Part shown: positions 14,129 to 26,340 of the stretch, in pieces
Layout of the letters: each line of letters opens with the position of its first letter
How positions within the stretch are numbered: position 1 is the stretch's first letter
DNA from: Saxidomus purpurata
Lineage: Eukaryota; Mollusca; Bivalvia; Venerida; Veneridae
Direction of reading: 5' to 3'
DNA: 64,000 bases
Assembly: GCA_022818135.1 (NCBI GenBank)
Contig: JAFMSR010000007.1
Location: forward strand, 6,431,672-6,495,671
The notes under the pieces: model-generated
Databases searched by the model: none
Seen by the model: only the letters and a program-made list of their open reading frames with translations
What the model was told of the DNA's origin: nothing
Position numbers and translations under genes: made by a program

Positions 14129-14445
14129 TTTCAAGCTGCTCGATCTCACATTTTGGTAAAGAAATTAAGTTCTTCAAACTGTATGAAAATAACATATTTT
14201 AGAACATATAGGCATATAAAAAAAATACAGTATATATTCCTGTAAAGTGTATCTGTAGATTTTAAATAGTACGCTACCAAGTAATAAAGCGTTGCAAACG
14301 CTTTTAAAATACCAATATAAACATATAGTGTAGCGGTGCCGTAAAACTACATTTTTTCCGTCTATTTTTGCAAATTCCTACCTAGATTTTCACTAATGTT
14401 GTTGATTCAATACTTCTTTTTTTTCATTTTTTTATTAATATGTTA
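14129..14445 (-). mobile_element. MITE-G, reverse copy, one end lost
   Basis: Begins with the diverged inverted end 'aagctgctcgatctcac', continues 'aagttcttcaaactgtat' and contains the reversed family landmark 'tagtgtagcggtgccg'. The opposite inverted end is not recognisable, so it is truncated or decayed on the right. Confidence 0.75.
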
Positions 14446-14516
14446 TTTTTTTAAAAAGCGACCAACTTTAAATGATCTTCTGTTTAAAATGAATATCTAT
14501 ATATCAACGTAATGAG

Positions 14517-15575
14517 ATTTCTCAGTTAATTCGGTTTGCCAGAGCGTGTAGTCATGTTGAGGATTTCAATGAACGTAATCAATATATTACAAATAAACTT
14601 CTTCAACAGGGCTACCGTTATTACAAATTACGTAAATATTTTGCTAATTTTACTATCGTAATTCTGATTTGGTTTTGAAATTCAATAGTAATCTAGACTC
14701 TCTCCGAGAAGGTATTTCAAAACCCGATTTTTATGGGGATGTGGTTTACAAACTTCGTAAGATTTTGGGTCATGGCAATTTTCCAACTGTATTTGCTAAA
14801 ATTATAAAACGTTTTGTTAAAAGAGGTTACGACCCTACTGTTTTGAGACACCGCATGTTTGGTGTTCAACCCGTTTACGTTGGACGCCATCTTCCCCCCC
14901 CCCCCTTTTGATTGTGTCTGACGGAAGGGGGGGCTCTGTGATGGGCAGTTTTTAAATCCCACTGGGACGAAACTGTTTTGATTTCTGTCCTCTGGCCTGT
15001 TTCGTCGGGCCCTTAAGGGGTTTTTCTCCCCCCTCCCGGCCCCCCCCCCCCCCCCCCCCCCCCCCCTGCCTTCTGCAAATGCATTGAGTACATACGTTTT
15101 TGGGTTCTCAAGGTTTGTTTTTTTATATTTATACACGCGAGCATTTTTGTGTTTTACATATCATGCCTTTTATTTCCATTGCGTGTGTTAGAGATTCACC
15201 TAGCAGGGATTACTTTTTATTTACACTGTCCTGTGACTTTGGAACATGGTGGGGGTAAGAGTGAGGTTGGGTGCCACCATAAACCGGTTTAAGCTCCCCA
15301 GTGGTTTTTTGCCACTGACCGTTCCAAGGCGGTGCCCACACTGTGTTCCGTTAATTGTCTCGTTTTGTCCTCGTGTCTTTGCTTTGTGTGCTTGTGTGTG
15401 TTGGTAGTGTATGTTTGTGTGTGGACATGATTGTGTGTGTGTGTGTGGGGTGCGTGCGTGCGTGCGTGCGTGCTGTGTGTGTTGGTGGTGCCTTCTGGGT
15501 GCTGTGGGGCTCGTTTTGGGGAGGCTGCGTTTTTGGTACGTGGCATTCCCTGTTTGATATTATTTTTGTTTTTTT
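14517..15575 (+). mobile_element. PLE-TG retroelement, 1.06-kb 5'-truncated copy
   Basis: The copy begins within the RT coding region at 'tttctcagttaattcgg', contains the C-terminal RT sequence, the complete 3' UTR ('gggcccttaagggg', 'gagtacatacgtttttgg', 'aaaccggtttaagctccc'), a TG/TGCG tract (about 15415-15482) and the 3' terminus 'tgatattatttttgtttttt'. Compared with the copy at 47158-49050, the UTR here has poly-C and poly-G distortions at 14891-14936 and 15030-15066. Confidence 0.92.
14527..14911 (+). pseudogene. Reverse transcriptase C-terminal fragment (frameshifted)
   Basis: This is the RT region downstream of the catalytic palm of the PLE-TG element. Recognisable pieces in order: 'LIRFARAC', 'DFNERNQYITNKLL', 'GYRYYKLRKYF', then after a one-base deletion near 14650 'VLKFNSN', 'EGISKPDFYGDVVYKLRK', 'FAKIIKRF' and 'RGYDPTVL'. 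The stop follows shortly after, as in the reverse-strand copy ending at 47747. The frameshift and missing N-terminal half make it non-functional. The assignment rests on similarity to the RT copy at 47747-48463, which retains the YLDD motif. Confidence 0.85.
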
Positions 15576-17210
15576 GGCTAACCTGCATGCCATGTCGTCG
15601 GAAAATTAAACGTAACTGTCTATGCCCCTATTTTGATGACAAATCGTATTTATAACAAAAAAAGTACGTTTTTAGAGGGTATTTTTACACACAAGCGATA
15701 ATGATTAATTGGATTTAGAGCACTTCGGTGACCCTAGAGTTTGATAACATCCGTTGCAATAAAATAAATGCTAATGTGATCATAATGTCATCGAAAAGCT
15801 GAGGTAGCTTGACGAAGCGTTCATATCAGGCTTTTATTACACAAATATAACTTGATACTGAAAGTGGTTCTTACGATTTAATGGTTTGTGCTATAAAAGC
15901 AATTAAAATGGCGCCAATGATACGATAACCTCGCACTTTTGTTGACGATGGGTATTCATAACAAAAGAGTCCAAAGTTTTCAATGTGTTTTTATTTGTCA
16001 TGGGTAAAGTCGAAAGTTTGATTGGTATTGAAATCACTTGATTGACACCTTGCGACATGTTAAATACTTTTCTGTGTAAAGAATAAAAGAAAGGTCAGAA
16101 ATTAATGTTAAGTTACATGTACTATATACTTAAGTAACATCTTATGTATCACTGTCAGAAAAATGTTTTAGGTAAATTGTAGGTTTTCAACAAAAAGGAG
16201 TATCATTGAATAAATACAGTATATCCCAAAATGTATTATACATATATTTGAAACTCGTTTCGATGAAGTATTTCATTCAAATGAATGTTAGGCGTCAGTC
16301 ATAGTGACTCGTTATTTATATAGCTACGTCTCACTGCAACAGTACAATTCCGTTTTCTATTATTTCCAGATTGCTACTATCAGTAGGTATATGTTTGAAA
16401 TCTACTCATCATGACTGTTTTATTTTAAAGCTACATCATTTAGTTGAGACCAGAGCTTATCAGAACTGCAAAGGATACAATAAAGTTATTTATGCAAAAG
16501 TGTTAGCTCATTCGAACAGTTTGACCTTGACTAATGACACTAAACTCTTTAAAAAGAGTAACGGGAAACAACCTTTACTTTATTATGGTGTCTTCAGTTT
16601 TGAAATTGATGTCGACGCAAGACCTTGTAAAATAATCTACATTGTTATAACTATTGTTGGCATTTTTGTGACTGTACATCAGACCACAACGTCTTTTGTG
16701 TCAGTTGTTTATTTCAGAAATGGCAATTTGAAAGTCATTTTCTCATTTCCCGCTTTTCTTATTCATGTCAGTATTTCCAAGTGCAAGTTATATAAGTTTT
16801 AAGTTACTTTCATTCGTCAATGTTTTATTCCTGATTACTTAAGAGACATGTTCGCAAAATTTAATCAATGGACTGTATATCTAATGAGAGAATCGTAAAT
16901 GCGATGTTAGAAACTAGTTCAAAGCAGTATAAAAACAAAAATAATATCAAACAGGGAACGCCACACCACTCCTCAAAACAATATTTGGCCTATTTTTCAC
17001 ACCTGTACAAATAACAGAATGTTATTTATTTTATGTATCCAACATTCCTTTTGTGCTATACTACAAATCATTTAGATAATGATCTCTCAGGGTGTGCCTT
17101 TTAAAGATAGTTCGTATGTAGGTAAATTTTGTGCCTTTTTGTCTTTTAAAATAAGTAGACGATTCGACAACTGAATCGTATAGAATTTGTGAAAAATGAC
17201 ATTATAGAAA
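15576..17210. other. AT-rich sequence without a recognised gene
   Basis: Holds one 3'-end PLE-TG scrap (16931-16968) and an open frame of about 143 codons at 16371-16802 that lacks an ATG start, matches no family I know and is only slightly longer than expected by chance. Confidence 0.4.
16931..16968 (-). mobile_element. PLE-TG 3'-end scrap
   Basis: About 38 bp: 'aaaaacaaaaataatat' followed by 'caaacagggaacgccac', the reversed PLE-TG terminus with one substitution. It ends before the 'acgtaccaaaaacgc' landmark. Confidence 0.7.
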
Positions 17211-17590
17211 AGGGCATTGAGTACATACGTTTTTTGGTTCTCAAGGTTTGCTTTTTATATATTTATACACGAGCATATTTTTGTGTTTTACATACCATGC
17301 CTTTTGTTTCCATTAGGTGTGTTAGAGATTCACCTAGCAGGGATTACTTTTTTTTACACTGTCCTGTGACTTTGGAACATGGTGGGGGTAAGAGTGAGGT
17401 TGGGTGCGCACCATAAACCGGTTTAGCTCCCCAGTGGTGTTTTTGCCACTGACCGTTCAAAAAAAAAAAAAAAAAAAATAATAATAATATAAACAGGGAA
17501 TGCCACGTACCAAAAACGCCGCCTCCCAAGCGGTGCCCCACTGTGTTCCTTTTATTGTTCTTTTTGTCCTCGTGTGTTTGCTTTGTATGC

Positions 17591-17635
<45 letters not shown>

Positions 17636-17719
17636 GTGTGTGTGTGTTGTGTGCTGTGGGGCTCGTGTTGGGAGGCTGCTTTTGGTACGTGGCATTCCCT
17701 GTTTGATTTTATTTTTGTT
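17211..17719 (+). mobile_element. PLE-TG 3' UTR copy interrupted by an inverted 3'-end piece
   Basis: Begins at 'gcattgagtacatacg' just downstream of the RT stop region and runs through the UTR to 'gccactgaccgttc'. It is interrupted at 17459-17527, resumes at 'gcggtgccccactgtg', passes through a (TG)n tract (17592-17650) and ends at 'atttttgtt'. It has no RT. Confidence 0.88.
17459..17527 (-). mobile_element. Inverted PLE-TG 3'-end piece nested inside a PLE-TG copy
   Basis: Poly-A, then 'aaacagggaatgccacg' and 'taccaaaaacgcc', ending 'gcctccc': the extreme 3' end of the same family in the opposite orientation. It sits between 'gaccgttc' and 'gcggtgcc', which are contiguous apart from 'caag' in uninterrupted copies. 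It may be a nested insertion of a very short copy or an inversion made during insertion. Confidence 0.85.
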
Positions 17720-20700
17720 CTTATCCTTTGAATTTTTCAATTACTTAATAATTGAACGAAAATAATTGTCATCATATGTTTTTAAATTATCTTATTTCAA
17801 ATCTGAATTAATACACTTAGAATGATTAAATGTTTGAACAATTTGACATAAAACTGTGGGTTTTCATCATATTTTATTTATATCTGACATTATATCAAAT
17901 TCAAATACATCATTACGTGCCGAGAACAAGATAAGACAACCATAACATAACACAGAACAAACACACGTTAAAGTAATAGGTTGAATCCAGTGTCACAGCC
18001 ATTGAGCGATGAGATATACTATAAACTGAGGTAGACTGCCTATTTCGATCAAAATAAAAAATTATAACATATCAAACAGCAATGTTTCAACATTGCTAGC
18101 GGCCTTATCTTCACGTAAGTGTTAAGCATATCAATAGTGAACTCTTTTTCAACGACATTTTTTCATATCTATAGCCATGATTATTCATATAGTTAGGTAT
18201 ACGTTTATCGTGGAAATAAGCACTAATTTTGTTGATACTGTGCCGTTTTTGCCTCGTCCAAAGTGTTGTCACAAACGTCTATGGTGTGCGTTGAAAAGTT
18301 TTGCATTTCTTTATTAAAATGATGATCATAAAGTCTATTTCAAGCTTATCAAGTAGTTATTACGCATAACGATTGCCTTTTTAAGTCATGACCAGTATTT
18401 CTACAGAAAATTGATATAAAACAGTCAGTCTTTCCCCTGATACAGTGTATCATTACAATGTGTCTGTGATAATAAACAGTGTTCACATACAATTCCAGGC
18501 AAAAAGGGTAAGTAGTATAAACAAATTATTAACATTACACCACAATATTGTAAGCCTGTCTAGATTCATGAAAAGACTCCGTTTTTTTATTAACTTAATA
18601 TAGAGCTTTGCATGGATTTAAACATACTATTTTAAGATGAAATACATTTCATGAATCTGATTCTCTGAAGACTACGAGGTGTTTCCGCAATGAAATAGAG
18701 ACTGTATAAACACTGTAAATAATTTGTTTATGATGTGCCACTTGTTAAAAGAAGCACTGTCAAAAACCCTTTCAGTAAAATTCGATCTCAAGTTAAAGAA
18801 TTAAAAGAATGATGCATATTTGTATGTATTAAATTGCCATTGCTTGTATCTTGCAACTATAAATTTCTTTATTAAGAACATTTACTTTGATTTATTGACA
18901 CTCGTTTAGAAGATTAGCCAAAACTGAAACAATATTCAGTATTTTGACTTTAATTACAGAAACTATCTTTTATTCACATTTTTACTCTATCTTTTCTTTT
19001 TATATGGCTTCGTCTTTTTTTTTTTTTTTTTCGTCTAAACGTTTGAGACAAATTTGCAAACTAAGGCTAAAAAATAATTTTGTGGTCAGGTGGTCCGACG
19101 TCAACACTTCATCATAGTAATAATTAATGGCCATTAAAAAGTTCTTAAAGATGAAAAATGTTTAGAAAATAGTTTATACGTTAAGCACAGCCAATTTCTT
19201 AAATAAGTAGATTCAAAAGAGAAATATCATAACATTTATACATAACCACTGAGGCGAGTCAATATTAGATATTATCCTTAAAATTTACATGTACATACAT
19301 GTATACACTTAAACTGAACTACAAACGACACAATCAGTTCATTTTTGTGTAAATGTGGCTGGATGACAGTAATACGAATATATGGTCATTAATTGATAAA
19401 CTGCATGCAAACAAATATATCAAATAGACAGCTTAAAGACAAAATTCAGTGAAGCAAGTTGGTACATTAATTACATTAGTGTGCATGTCCCTTGCTGCAG
19501 GGAAATTTTAATGTTTAATGAAACAGTTGAATTTTCATTTCTGATTGCTTAAAGCAACTTTCCTGTTTTAAATTGTTATCAAGGAATTGTAATTAGACAG
19601 TCGTTATAACGCTGTTACAGACTTTGTTGAACTAATTACCGTTCAACCTAAGTCAGGTCAGTTACTGACAGGTATCACATAATCTGTCTTTGAAACTTTT
19701 TTCAGCATTTAATCGAAATTATTGCGTAACTTATAGTCAAAACATACAGCATTCTTAAGAAAATTGCGAATTCAGTTTATTATTGTTGATTAAACATGCT
19801 GTAATTGTGTCTTGTCAATAGGTTACAATGACTTTTACTCAATAACAGTATGTCTCTTAAAAACAATATTATCAGATATTGAATGCCACTTACTCAATAA
19901 CCCCTCCCAAGTAACCCATTAGTGCACCCAAAGTCCTCTTCACAACGATTCAAGTTGATCAGGTTTGTTGATATGTATGACTGGACAGGTATCACCCTGT
20001 TGTTCTTAATTGTTTTGAGTATCTGATCGAAATTATTGCGATAACTTAAAGAATCCAAAGCCTTTCAATTCATACGGAGCAAAATTGCAAACTGCTCGCT
20101 CTCAGTGTATTGTTGGTACTAAATAAAGTTCTTCCAATCATGTCTTGGCAAAGGTTAAGGTAATTGTACATACAAATGGTGACATTAAGGCTCAATTTAA
20201 ACCTTCATGTTACGTTTATAACGAAAATTGAAAATGAAGACTCCTGATATAATAACCTAAAGAGTTGGTTGTTTTTTAATTAAGTGTCTTTATTTAATAT
20301 TTAATAAGAATGTAAAGACTTTTTTAAATATTATTACGGGTATCAAGGGCAAGGGAACTTCTTAAAAATGTATACCAATTAAAGCTTAAGGCATCGGTAT
20401 CTTACTATAAGTGAGGTACGTAATGTACTACATCTCCTTTGAAAATGGTTTCATCGACCGTGTGGGTATACTGATGTATTTCAGAAAATATAATGCGCAC
20501 GACTAAGGACCGGTTTCAGGAAAAAATATTGTTTCATCCTGTGTGATAAATCACATTTTAGTTTTCTTCAAGTTTGCAGATCTTTCAACGACTTTGAAAT
20601 ATGCCAATATACATTTTGTCTTCCTTAAACAAAAGGTTATAAACGTTTGACGTGTTACGCCGCAAACAATTAAAATGTATGTATAACTTAATTGATTTAT

Positions 20701-22974
20701 GTTTCACATCCATTTATTATCTAGATATAAGTCAGTTATCTTTGCTAGAATTCCAAGAACTATTTTCACACTAATGACATTTTTGAAATTGCTTTCCGGT
20801 GCTTAATTATTGAAGGAAAATAATTGTCATCACATTTATACCCTGGAGTATTAGCATTCTCTTATTTTAGGCTGATCTAACACAATGTGTATGATTAAAT
20901 GTTTGAACAATCTGACATAAGGTTGCTATCTTTCCATACCCTGAGGCTAATTTCCAGAGAAGTCATTTCGAGTTCGTTAAAGATATTAAATTCGAATACA
21001 TCATAACCTTTGTGAAGAAAAGCAAGTATGTCTTTTTGAAGATACAAAAAACTTAAGAGCGTCAACATTTATTTTTGACTAAACGAAACTTTTTTTCACA
21101 TTGGAGTTTTATATCATTCCTCTGACATTCACATAAAAATGTTGTTACTTTTGTATATGCTCTCCAGTCATAGTGCTTTCTTTCATTTTTTAGTAGAATG
21201 GCTGCTGAGTTTATTGTCGTGTTTAACATTTATACAAAAACTCGTGCACGTATTTCTACAGACTGAAGCAATGGTAGAAACCAACAGCAAATTGAAACAG
21301 ACGGCAACAATTGTCTTAATCTTTTCATAATTATTTGTTTTGTCGAAATGTGTGTATTTAAAATGATTTTGAATGAAAGCATTACTTTTCCTACAGAATC
21401 ATTGCAAGTTCTTGAGAAGACCAAATTGTTCCTTCTTATCTGTATTTGCTTTAAACGTTGAATTTAACACTTATTTCTCAAGATAAAATGCAATCCCATT
21501 TCATCAAATTGAATCACTCCGTAATACTATGATTGTTGCTTCCACAACCAAGTCAGAATGAGTTAAACTCTTCAGATATTCTTTAACATATGAGACATTT
21601 TCCAACACACACAGTACCTTCTCAAACTCACTGAACAAAAACGTTTTGTTTTCTGTACCTTCTGGCAAAATAAGTAAGTTTGCAAAATTTGGAAAATGCT
21701 TCAGAATATTAACATTGGTTTAACTGGTACATGTAAGCACAGGTGTACAACGGTCAATATTAACATTGGTTTAACTGGTATATGTAAGCACAGGTGTACA
21801 ACGGTCAATTGCTCATATTTACAAAATAATGTTTTATTAGGCGCGAATTTGTATAGTTGCTATACCATTACGATACAAAATATCTACATTTTGTCTCAAC
21901 CTGCGTCATAGAGACTTTAAATGCGTAATTTTACTTTCTTACCCAGATACTATATAAGTGATGTGAATTTTGTCACCCTAATCCCGAATGTGTAATGAAC
22001 ACATTGTTTTGTCATGGATGCTCTTCCGTCTGTCTGTCATAAACGGATTCCGTAAATAGCGGAATAAGTATTTGTCCTATAAGTTAGGAGGCTACTTGGT
22101 CATAGCCCGAGGACGAGCCTTATTTATTTGGGGACCAGTTGGTCAACGTTCAAGGTCAAAGGGACCTTGTTTCTGATAAAAAAAATCAAATAAGTTGCTT
22201 CTGTGATGATATTATTGAATAGGTTCATTGGTCATGGCCACGAAAGATCAATTTGACTTTGTGCTTAATGAAATCAACGGTCAATTTCACGATAACGTTT
22301 AATTGAAACAAAAACAGTTGCTTATAAGTAACCAAAGAACATTTGATCGTAGGGTCGTATGACTTGGTAGGCTTATTGGTGATACTTTTAGAGTTGGTTG
22401 CACTTGTTTGTTTCTACCGTAGTCGTAGGTGGCTATACAGCATTTACTGATTTGTTGAGTTATTATCTTTAATAGTTTTAGATTATTTAACTGTAATGAT
22501 AGCGATAGCAAATACTTGTCAAAACTATTGAAACACAAATTTTGACTTTACATCTTCAAGAAAGCTCAAAAGGAATGTATTGCTGTTCCATTGTTTGTGC
22601 TTCGCGATGCTTTTTTCATCTCACTGCTTTTACCAAATTTCTAAGACATTCTTCCACTCAGTGTTACAAAATGGCATATTGCTGCATGTGAAAACAGCTG
22701 CCCTCTAAGTCAATGGAACACTGTATTAGGTCTACCTCTCAACATAATCTGGCCAGTCTTCGACAAATTACATGTCTTTCTTAATAATAAAGTACCTTAC
22801 ACTTTTATCGATATTATGTGTATTTATTGTGCAAGAAAACATGTATTTTAATTATAGTTAATAAACTGGTCGTTTGATATAACTTAACTGTCTTTAAATA
22901 TCAAGAGATATAGGTAAGTTATAATGCAGATAATGAGTTTTCTATTATTCTTTAATATTCACAAAGGGACAATT
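17720..22974. other. Patchwork of old inverted and tandem duplications, no gene recognised
   Basis: Two blocks, 17735-17930 and 20800-21560, resemble the reverse complement of copy A at about 4690-5660. Landmarks: 'aaaataattgtcatca', 'gattaaatgtttgaaca' and 'tctgacataa'. The stretches 19640-19740 and 19955-20055 are relatives of one another (shared 'acaggtatcac' and 'atcgaaattattgcg'). A scrap of MITE-G lies at 20078-20140 ('ctgctcgctctcagtg'). Open frames are short and unconvincing. Confidence 0.5.
21705..21806 (+). repeat. Tandem duplication, 51 bp x 2
   Basis: Two adjacent copies starting 'aatattaacattggttta' and ending 'gtgtacaacggtc', with a single obvious difference (tacatg against tatatg). 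The period divides by three, so it gives a repeated peptide in a short open frame, but nothing else suggests coding. Confidence 0.9.
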
Positions 22975-23340
22975 CTTGAAGCTGCTCGCTCACAGTTGCC
23001 GTTGAAAAAAAATAAAAACGGTATACTTATACGTAAAATGTCAATATATTGGCTAGAATCAACAATCATGATTTAGCTTCATGCTCGCTCTCAGTTGCCA
23101 TTGAAAAATATGTGTTTTTAAAAATTGAAAAACTTATTCATAAATAAAAAAATTCAGGCTAGAATCAAAATGTAAGTAAAAATCTAGGTTAGAATTTGCA
23201 AAAAATGTCGGTTTTACATCATCGCTACACTAAATGCTTATATGGGAATTTCAAAATCGTTAGTAAGGCTTTACATTTTGGTAGCGTATTATTTCAAATT
23301 TATGGATATAATCCACAAAACTTTATACTTGGACCTTTTA
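22975..23340 (+). mobile_element. MITE-G, two partial copies in tandem
   Basis: One left end at 22978 ('gaagctgctcgctcacag') is followed about 100 bp later by a second left end ('catgctcgctctcagttg') that continues through 'gcaaaaaatgtcggt' and 'catcgctacacta' to about 23340. No right inverted end is seen. Confidence 0.7.
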
Positions 23341-24199
23341 TTTGACTTTTAGTTATAATATAGGTTTGATGAATTTCATTTTTTAGCAAAAATCTTATGC
23401 CTTAGTTTTGTAGAAAGAAGTCTTACAAGGATGCCTGTCGATTTACTAGTTATTATTTCAAATTGACGGCATGTATCTATATTACCTACAAAAATATTTA
23501 TCCAAATATATCCAGTATACCTCAGAGGTATTCTGTAGAGCTTCATGAATGATACATAATACTTACCGGTACATGTAAATAATACAATGTTAGTTTCAGT
23601 ATACACTTACAAAATAATCACATACATAGCGAGATGTGTCTACACTGAAGAAACATATTTTAATTGTTGAGACACTATGCATACGAGCATCGTTATCCTC
23701 ATTTCACCTGCACTGCATGTATATGAACAAGACTTAGAGTAAATATAAATTATTCTGACATAAACATTATAGCGACGAACATTTTGACCTATACATATTA
23801 AAAAGATACCTAACACATAAGGCTAGAATAGAAAATTCAATGGCACATACAGAAAGAGAACTGCGTCATGTGAATTATTGTCCTTACTGCATTGATCTCC
23901 CTTGACAGCCTGTCATCAATTATCACAACTCTACGTAAAGATGTACATGTAAGAAAAGAAACCATGAACATGAAACTTTCTCTTTATATCGCGGTTCCAG
24001 TATCAATAGGAATGTTTCAAAACAAAGAACCGTTAACAGGAAGAGTACATGCACGTAACAAAATTGTAATTTTGTTTTGACGTAGTCCAGCAGAGCTTAT
24101 GTATGTCTGTAAACTTATCCTTGATAACCACCAATAAGTCATAATCTTTATGTGACTAATGAAACTTGCTGATTATGATACCTGCACTTTGTAGATGTT
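23341..24199. other. No gene; contains a block shared with 36810-36945
   Basis: Positions 23780-23930 match 36810-36945 ('ctgcattgatctccctt' and flanks) at a spacing of about 13 kb. The block therefore lies upstream of copy B and again downstream of it, suggesting that the duplicated unit once extended to here. Otherwise no gene is seen. Confidence 0.5.
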
Positions 24200-25065
24200 C
24201 CCTATAGTTTTTCGGGTAATAGTCTCAAAGGTCAAGGTGACAGTGACCTCAGAAAGCAATAACTTAATAACACTCTACAGTTTAGATTTTTTTCAACTTT
24301 CATCAGACTTGCTCAGAAGGTTTCCAGCAACATGTGAATGATTCCTATTGTTTTTTTGTTGTTGTTTTTTTTTTCGGGGGGGGGACTCACCGCGTCAAAT
24401 GTCATTCCCAAAGTGACCATCGGTAGATTTTTTCCTTGATAACGCTCTACAGGTCACATTTTTCATTCATCTTTAATCAAGCTTGCTCAGGGGAGCGGTG
24501 GTGTGGAGGTTTAGGTGTCTGTCGCTCATCCCGGAGGTTGCGGGTTCGAGCCCCACCAAGGTCACGACCGTACCTCCTCATATGACACCAGTACTGGTTT
24601 TTCCAGGAAGCGGACTCGAGAGTGACTCGATAAGCTCAGCTTTCTTCACAATCGAGCTAAAATAAATTAGTATAAACTAAGCTTGCTCAGATGAGTCACT
24701 GTAACATGCAGATGATCCCTTTTGATTTCGGTGTCATTGGATGAAAGGTCACAGTGACCTGTGTTAAATATTTTATTTACTTTTCATCAACGTCGCTCAG
24801 AAGGTGTCCTGTAACGTGTTGTCCCTTTGACCCGAACTTTGAAAATCTTTTCCGCTGAATAGTTTGATATTTATTTGACCCACAGTTTCAAGCTTCATAG
24901 AATGATTTATCTTTCTACGTAGACTATCTGTATCTTTGTTCGGGTCAGTGAGTCTAATTTCCTCTCAATATCTTGAGAGCTACATATTCCACAGTTTTCA
25001 AACTTCATAGGAAGATTGGTCTTACTGGGTAGATGTTTCCTATTGTTTTTGGGGTCAGTGGGTTA
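24200..25065. repeat. Degenerate tandem minisatellite of the ggtcaaggt type
   Basis: Diverged repeats of about 140-200 bp carry 'aaggtcaaggtgacagtg', 'cttgataac.ctctacag' and 'cagacttgctcagaagg'. Related pieces follow at 24770-24810 and 24880-25050 ('agcttcataga', 'aacttcataggaagatt'). A SINE is inserted at 24491. These resemble the cores of the tandem-core elements elsewhere in the window; clear outer ends are not visible. Confidence 0.55.
24491..24678 (+). mobile_element. tRNA-derived SINE, copy 2
   Basis: Same family as 10406-10590: 'agcggtggtgtggagg', box-B-like 'gggttcgagcccc', 'cgtacctcctcatatgac' and tail 'aattagtataaact'. It is flanked by a 12-bp direct repeat 'aagcttgctcag' (24479-24490 and 24679-24690), which splits the minisatellite sequence. 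Confidence 0.93.
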
Positions 25066-25465
25066 AGGTCTTATACTAATATCGAATATATGCAGCTTAA
25101 GTTTGAAGAATTTTCAAGACGTTTCCTGCCAGATAGTCCGTAATATTATAGACTCTTTATATCAATATGATATTTCAAGGAATACAGTCGAGTTGAGCTT
25201 TTTGCCTGTTGTCAATTTAAATTAAGTGTAAATTATTTGTTATTTTCTTGTTTTCTATGATGAAATAAAACTACACTGCCTTTTAAAACCACGGATTTCT
25301 CGAAAAAAACTTCATAATGCTTCCCGTTAAAACGTTTTCAAGCCCATCATTTTAGAAAGGCGCCGTCTGTTAAATTTCACTTTTAAGAAATTCTAAAGGG
25401 AATGGTAGATTAAAACACTTGGAAATGTTCAACGTGTTTCTTTGTTAGAAAAGTACATTTTGTTA
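25066..25465. other. Sequence without a recognised gene
   Basis: About 400 bp of AT-rich sequence between minisatellite remnants and the third SINE. The last 15 bp are the SINE target duplication. Confidence 0.4.
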
Positions 25466-25656
25466 GTTTATACTAATTTATTTAAGCTCGATTGTGAAAA
25501 AAGCGTTGAGCTTATCGAGTCACTCTCGAGTCCGCTTCCTGGAAAAAACAGTACTGGTGTCATATGAGGAGGTACGGTCGTAACCTTGGTTGAGTTCGAA
25601 CCCGCAACCTCCGGGATGAGGTGCAAACACCTATACTTCTACACCACCGCTCCCGT
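25466..25656 (-). mobile_element. tRNA-derived SINE, copy 3 (reverse)
   Basis: Reverse-orientation copy: starts at the tail 'agtttatactaattta' and ends with the reversed head 'acaccaccgctcccg'. The reversed box-B-like element is 'gagttcgaaccc'. It is flanked by a 15-bp direct repeat 'aagtacattttgtta' (25451-25465 and 25657-25671). Confidence 0.93.
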
Positions 25657-26340
25657 AAGTACATTTTGTTATTGCCAAACATTCGTTTACAATCCCATTT
25701 GCACTTTGAATAGATACAAAATAGATACAAGGTTGAAAAATTAAGCGTACTATTGAGAAAGTCACGAATTGCACATAAAAGCGACGTTTGATGTATTGAA
25801 ATCTAACTATTTTTTCATTCATTTTCAGATCGACTTAACAGCCTCTTCTGACCAATAAATATCCTTTGAATAATTGCCGGTATATTTATATGTGTATGAG
25901 ACATATTTGGGGTTTGTTACAGGTGAAATTGCTATATAACTACTAATGTCGGATGGCAGCGTAGATTCGTTATTTTAAGTCAACGTTCTTTTAAACTCAT
26001 TTGTCTAGATCTAATCCATGGTTTCCTAATGATTACTTGTCAGGCGTCATTTTTTTGACGACAAATCATATAAAATGGGGGTCATTTATTTCAGTTCAAA
26101 CGTTTACACGTAATATTTCTTTAAAAAAGGGGTCTATAGAAACCACTTGAACCGGCACACAAACTTCTATATAGTACGTATTTTCGATATTTTAAATTTG
26201 TGCTTTGTCGCCTAGTTTTCCTATTTTAATGTCCAGTCAATGATAGATAGAGTGGGTAAAATGGAGAGGGTACAATACACTTGTAAAATAATTATCCGTT
26301 GACCATGTACGTGCATTTGGATCAGCTAATGGGTATTTTT

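Noticed and set aside
16371..16802. 143-codon open frame
   Set aside because: It starts at TTG, shows no known motif and is only marginally longer than expected in AT-rich DNA of this length. An acceptor-like site precedes it, so it is worth a transcript check but not a gene call.
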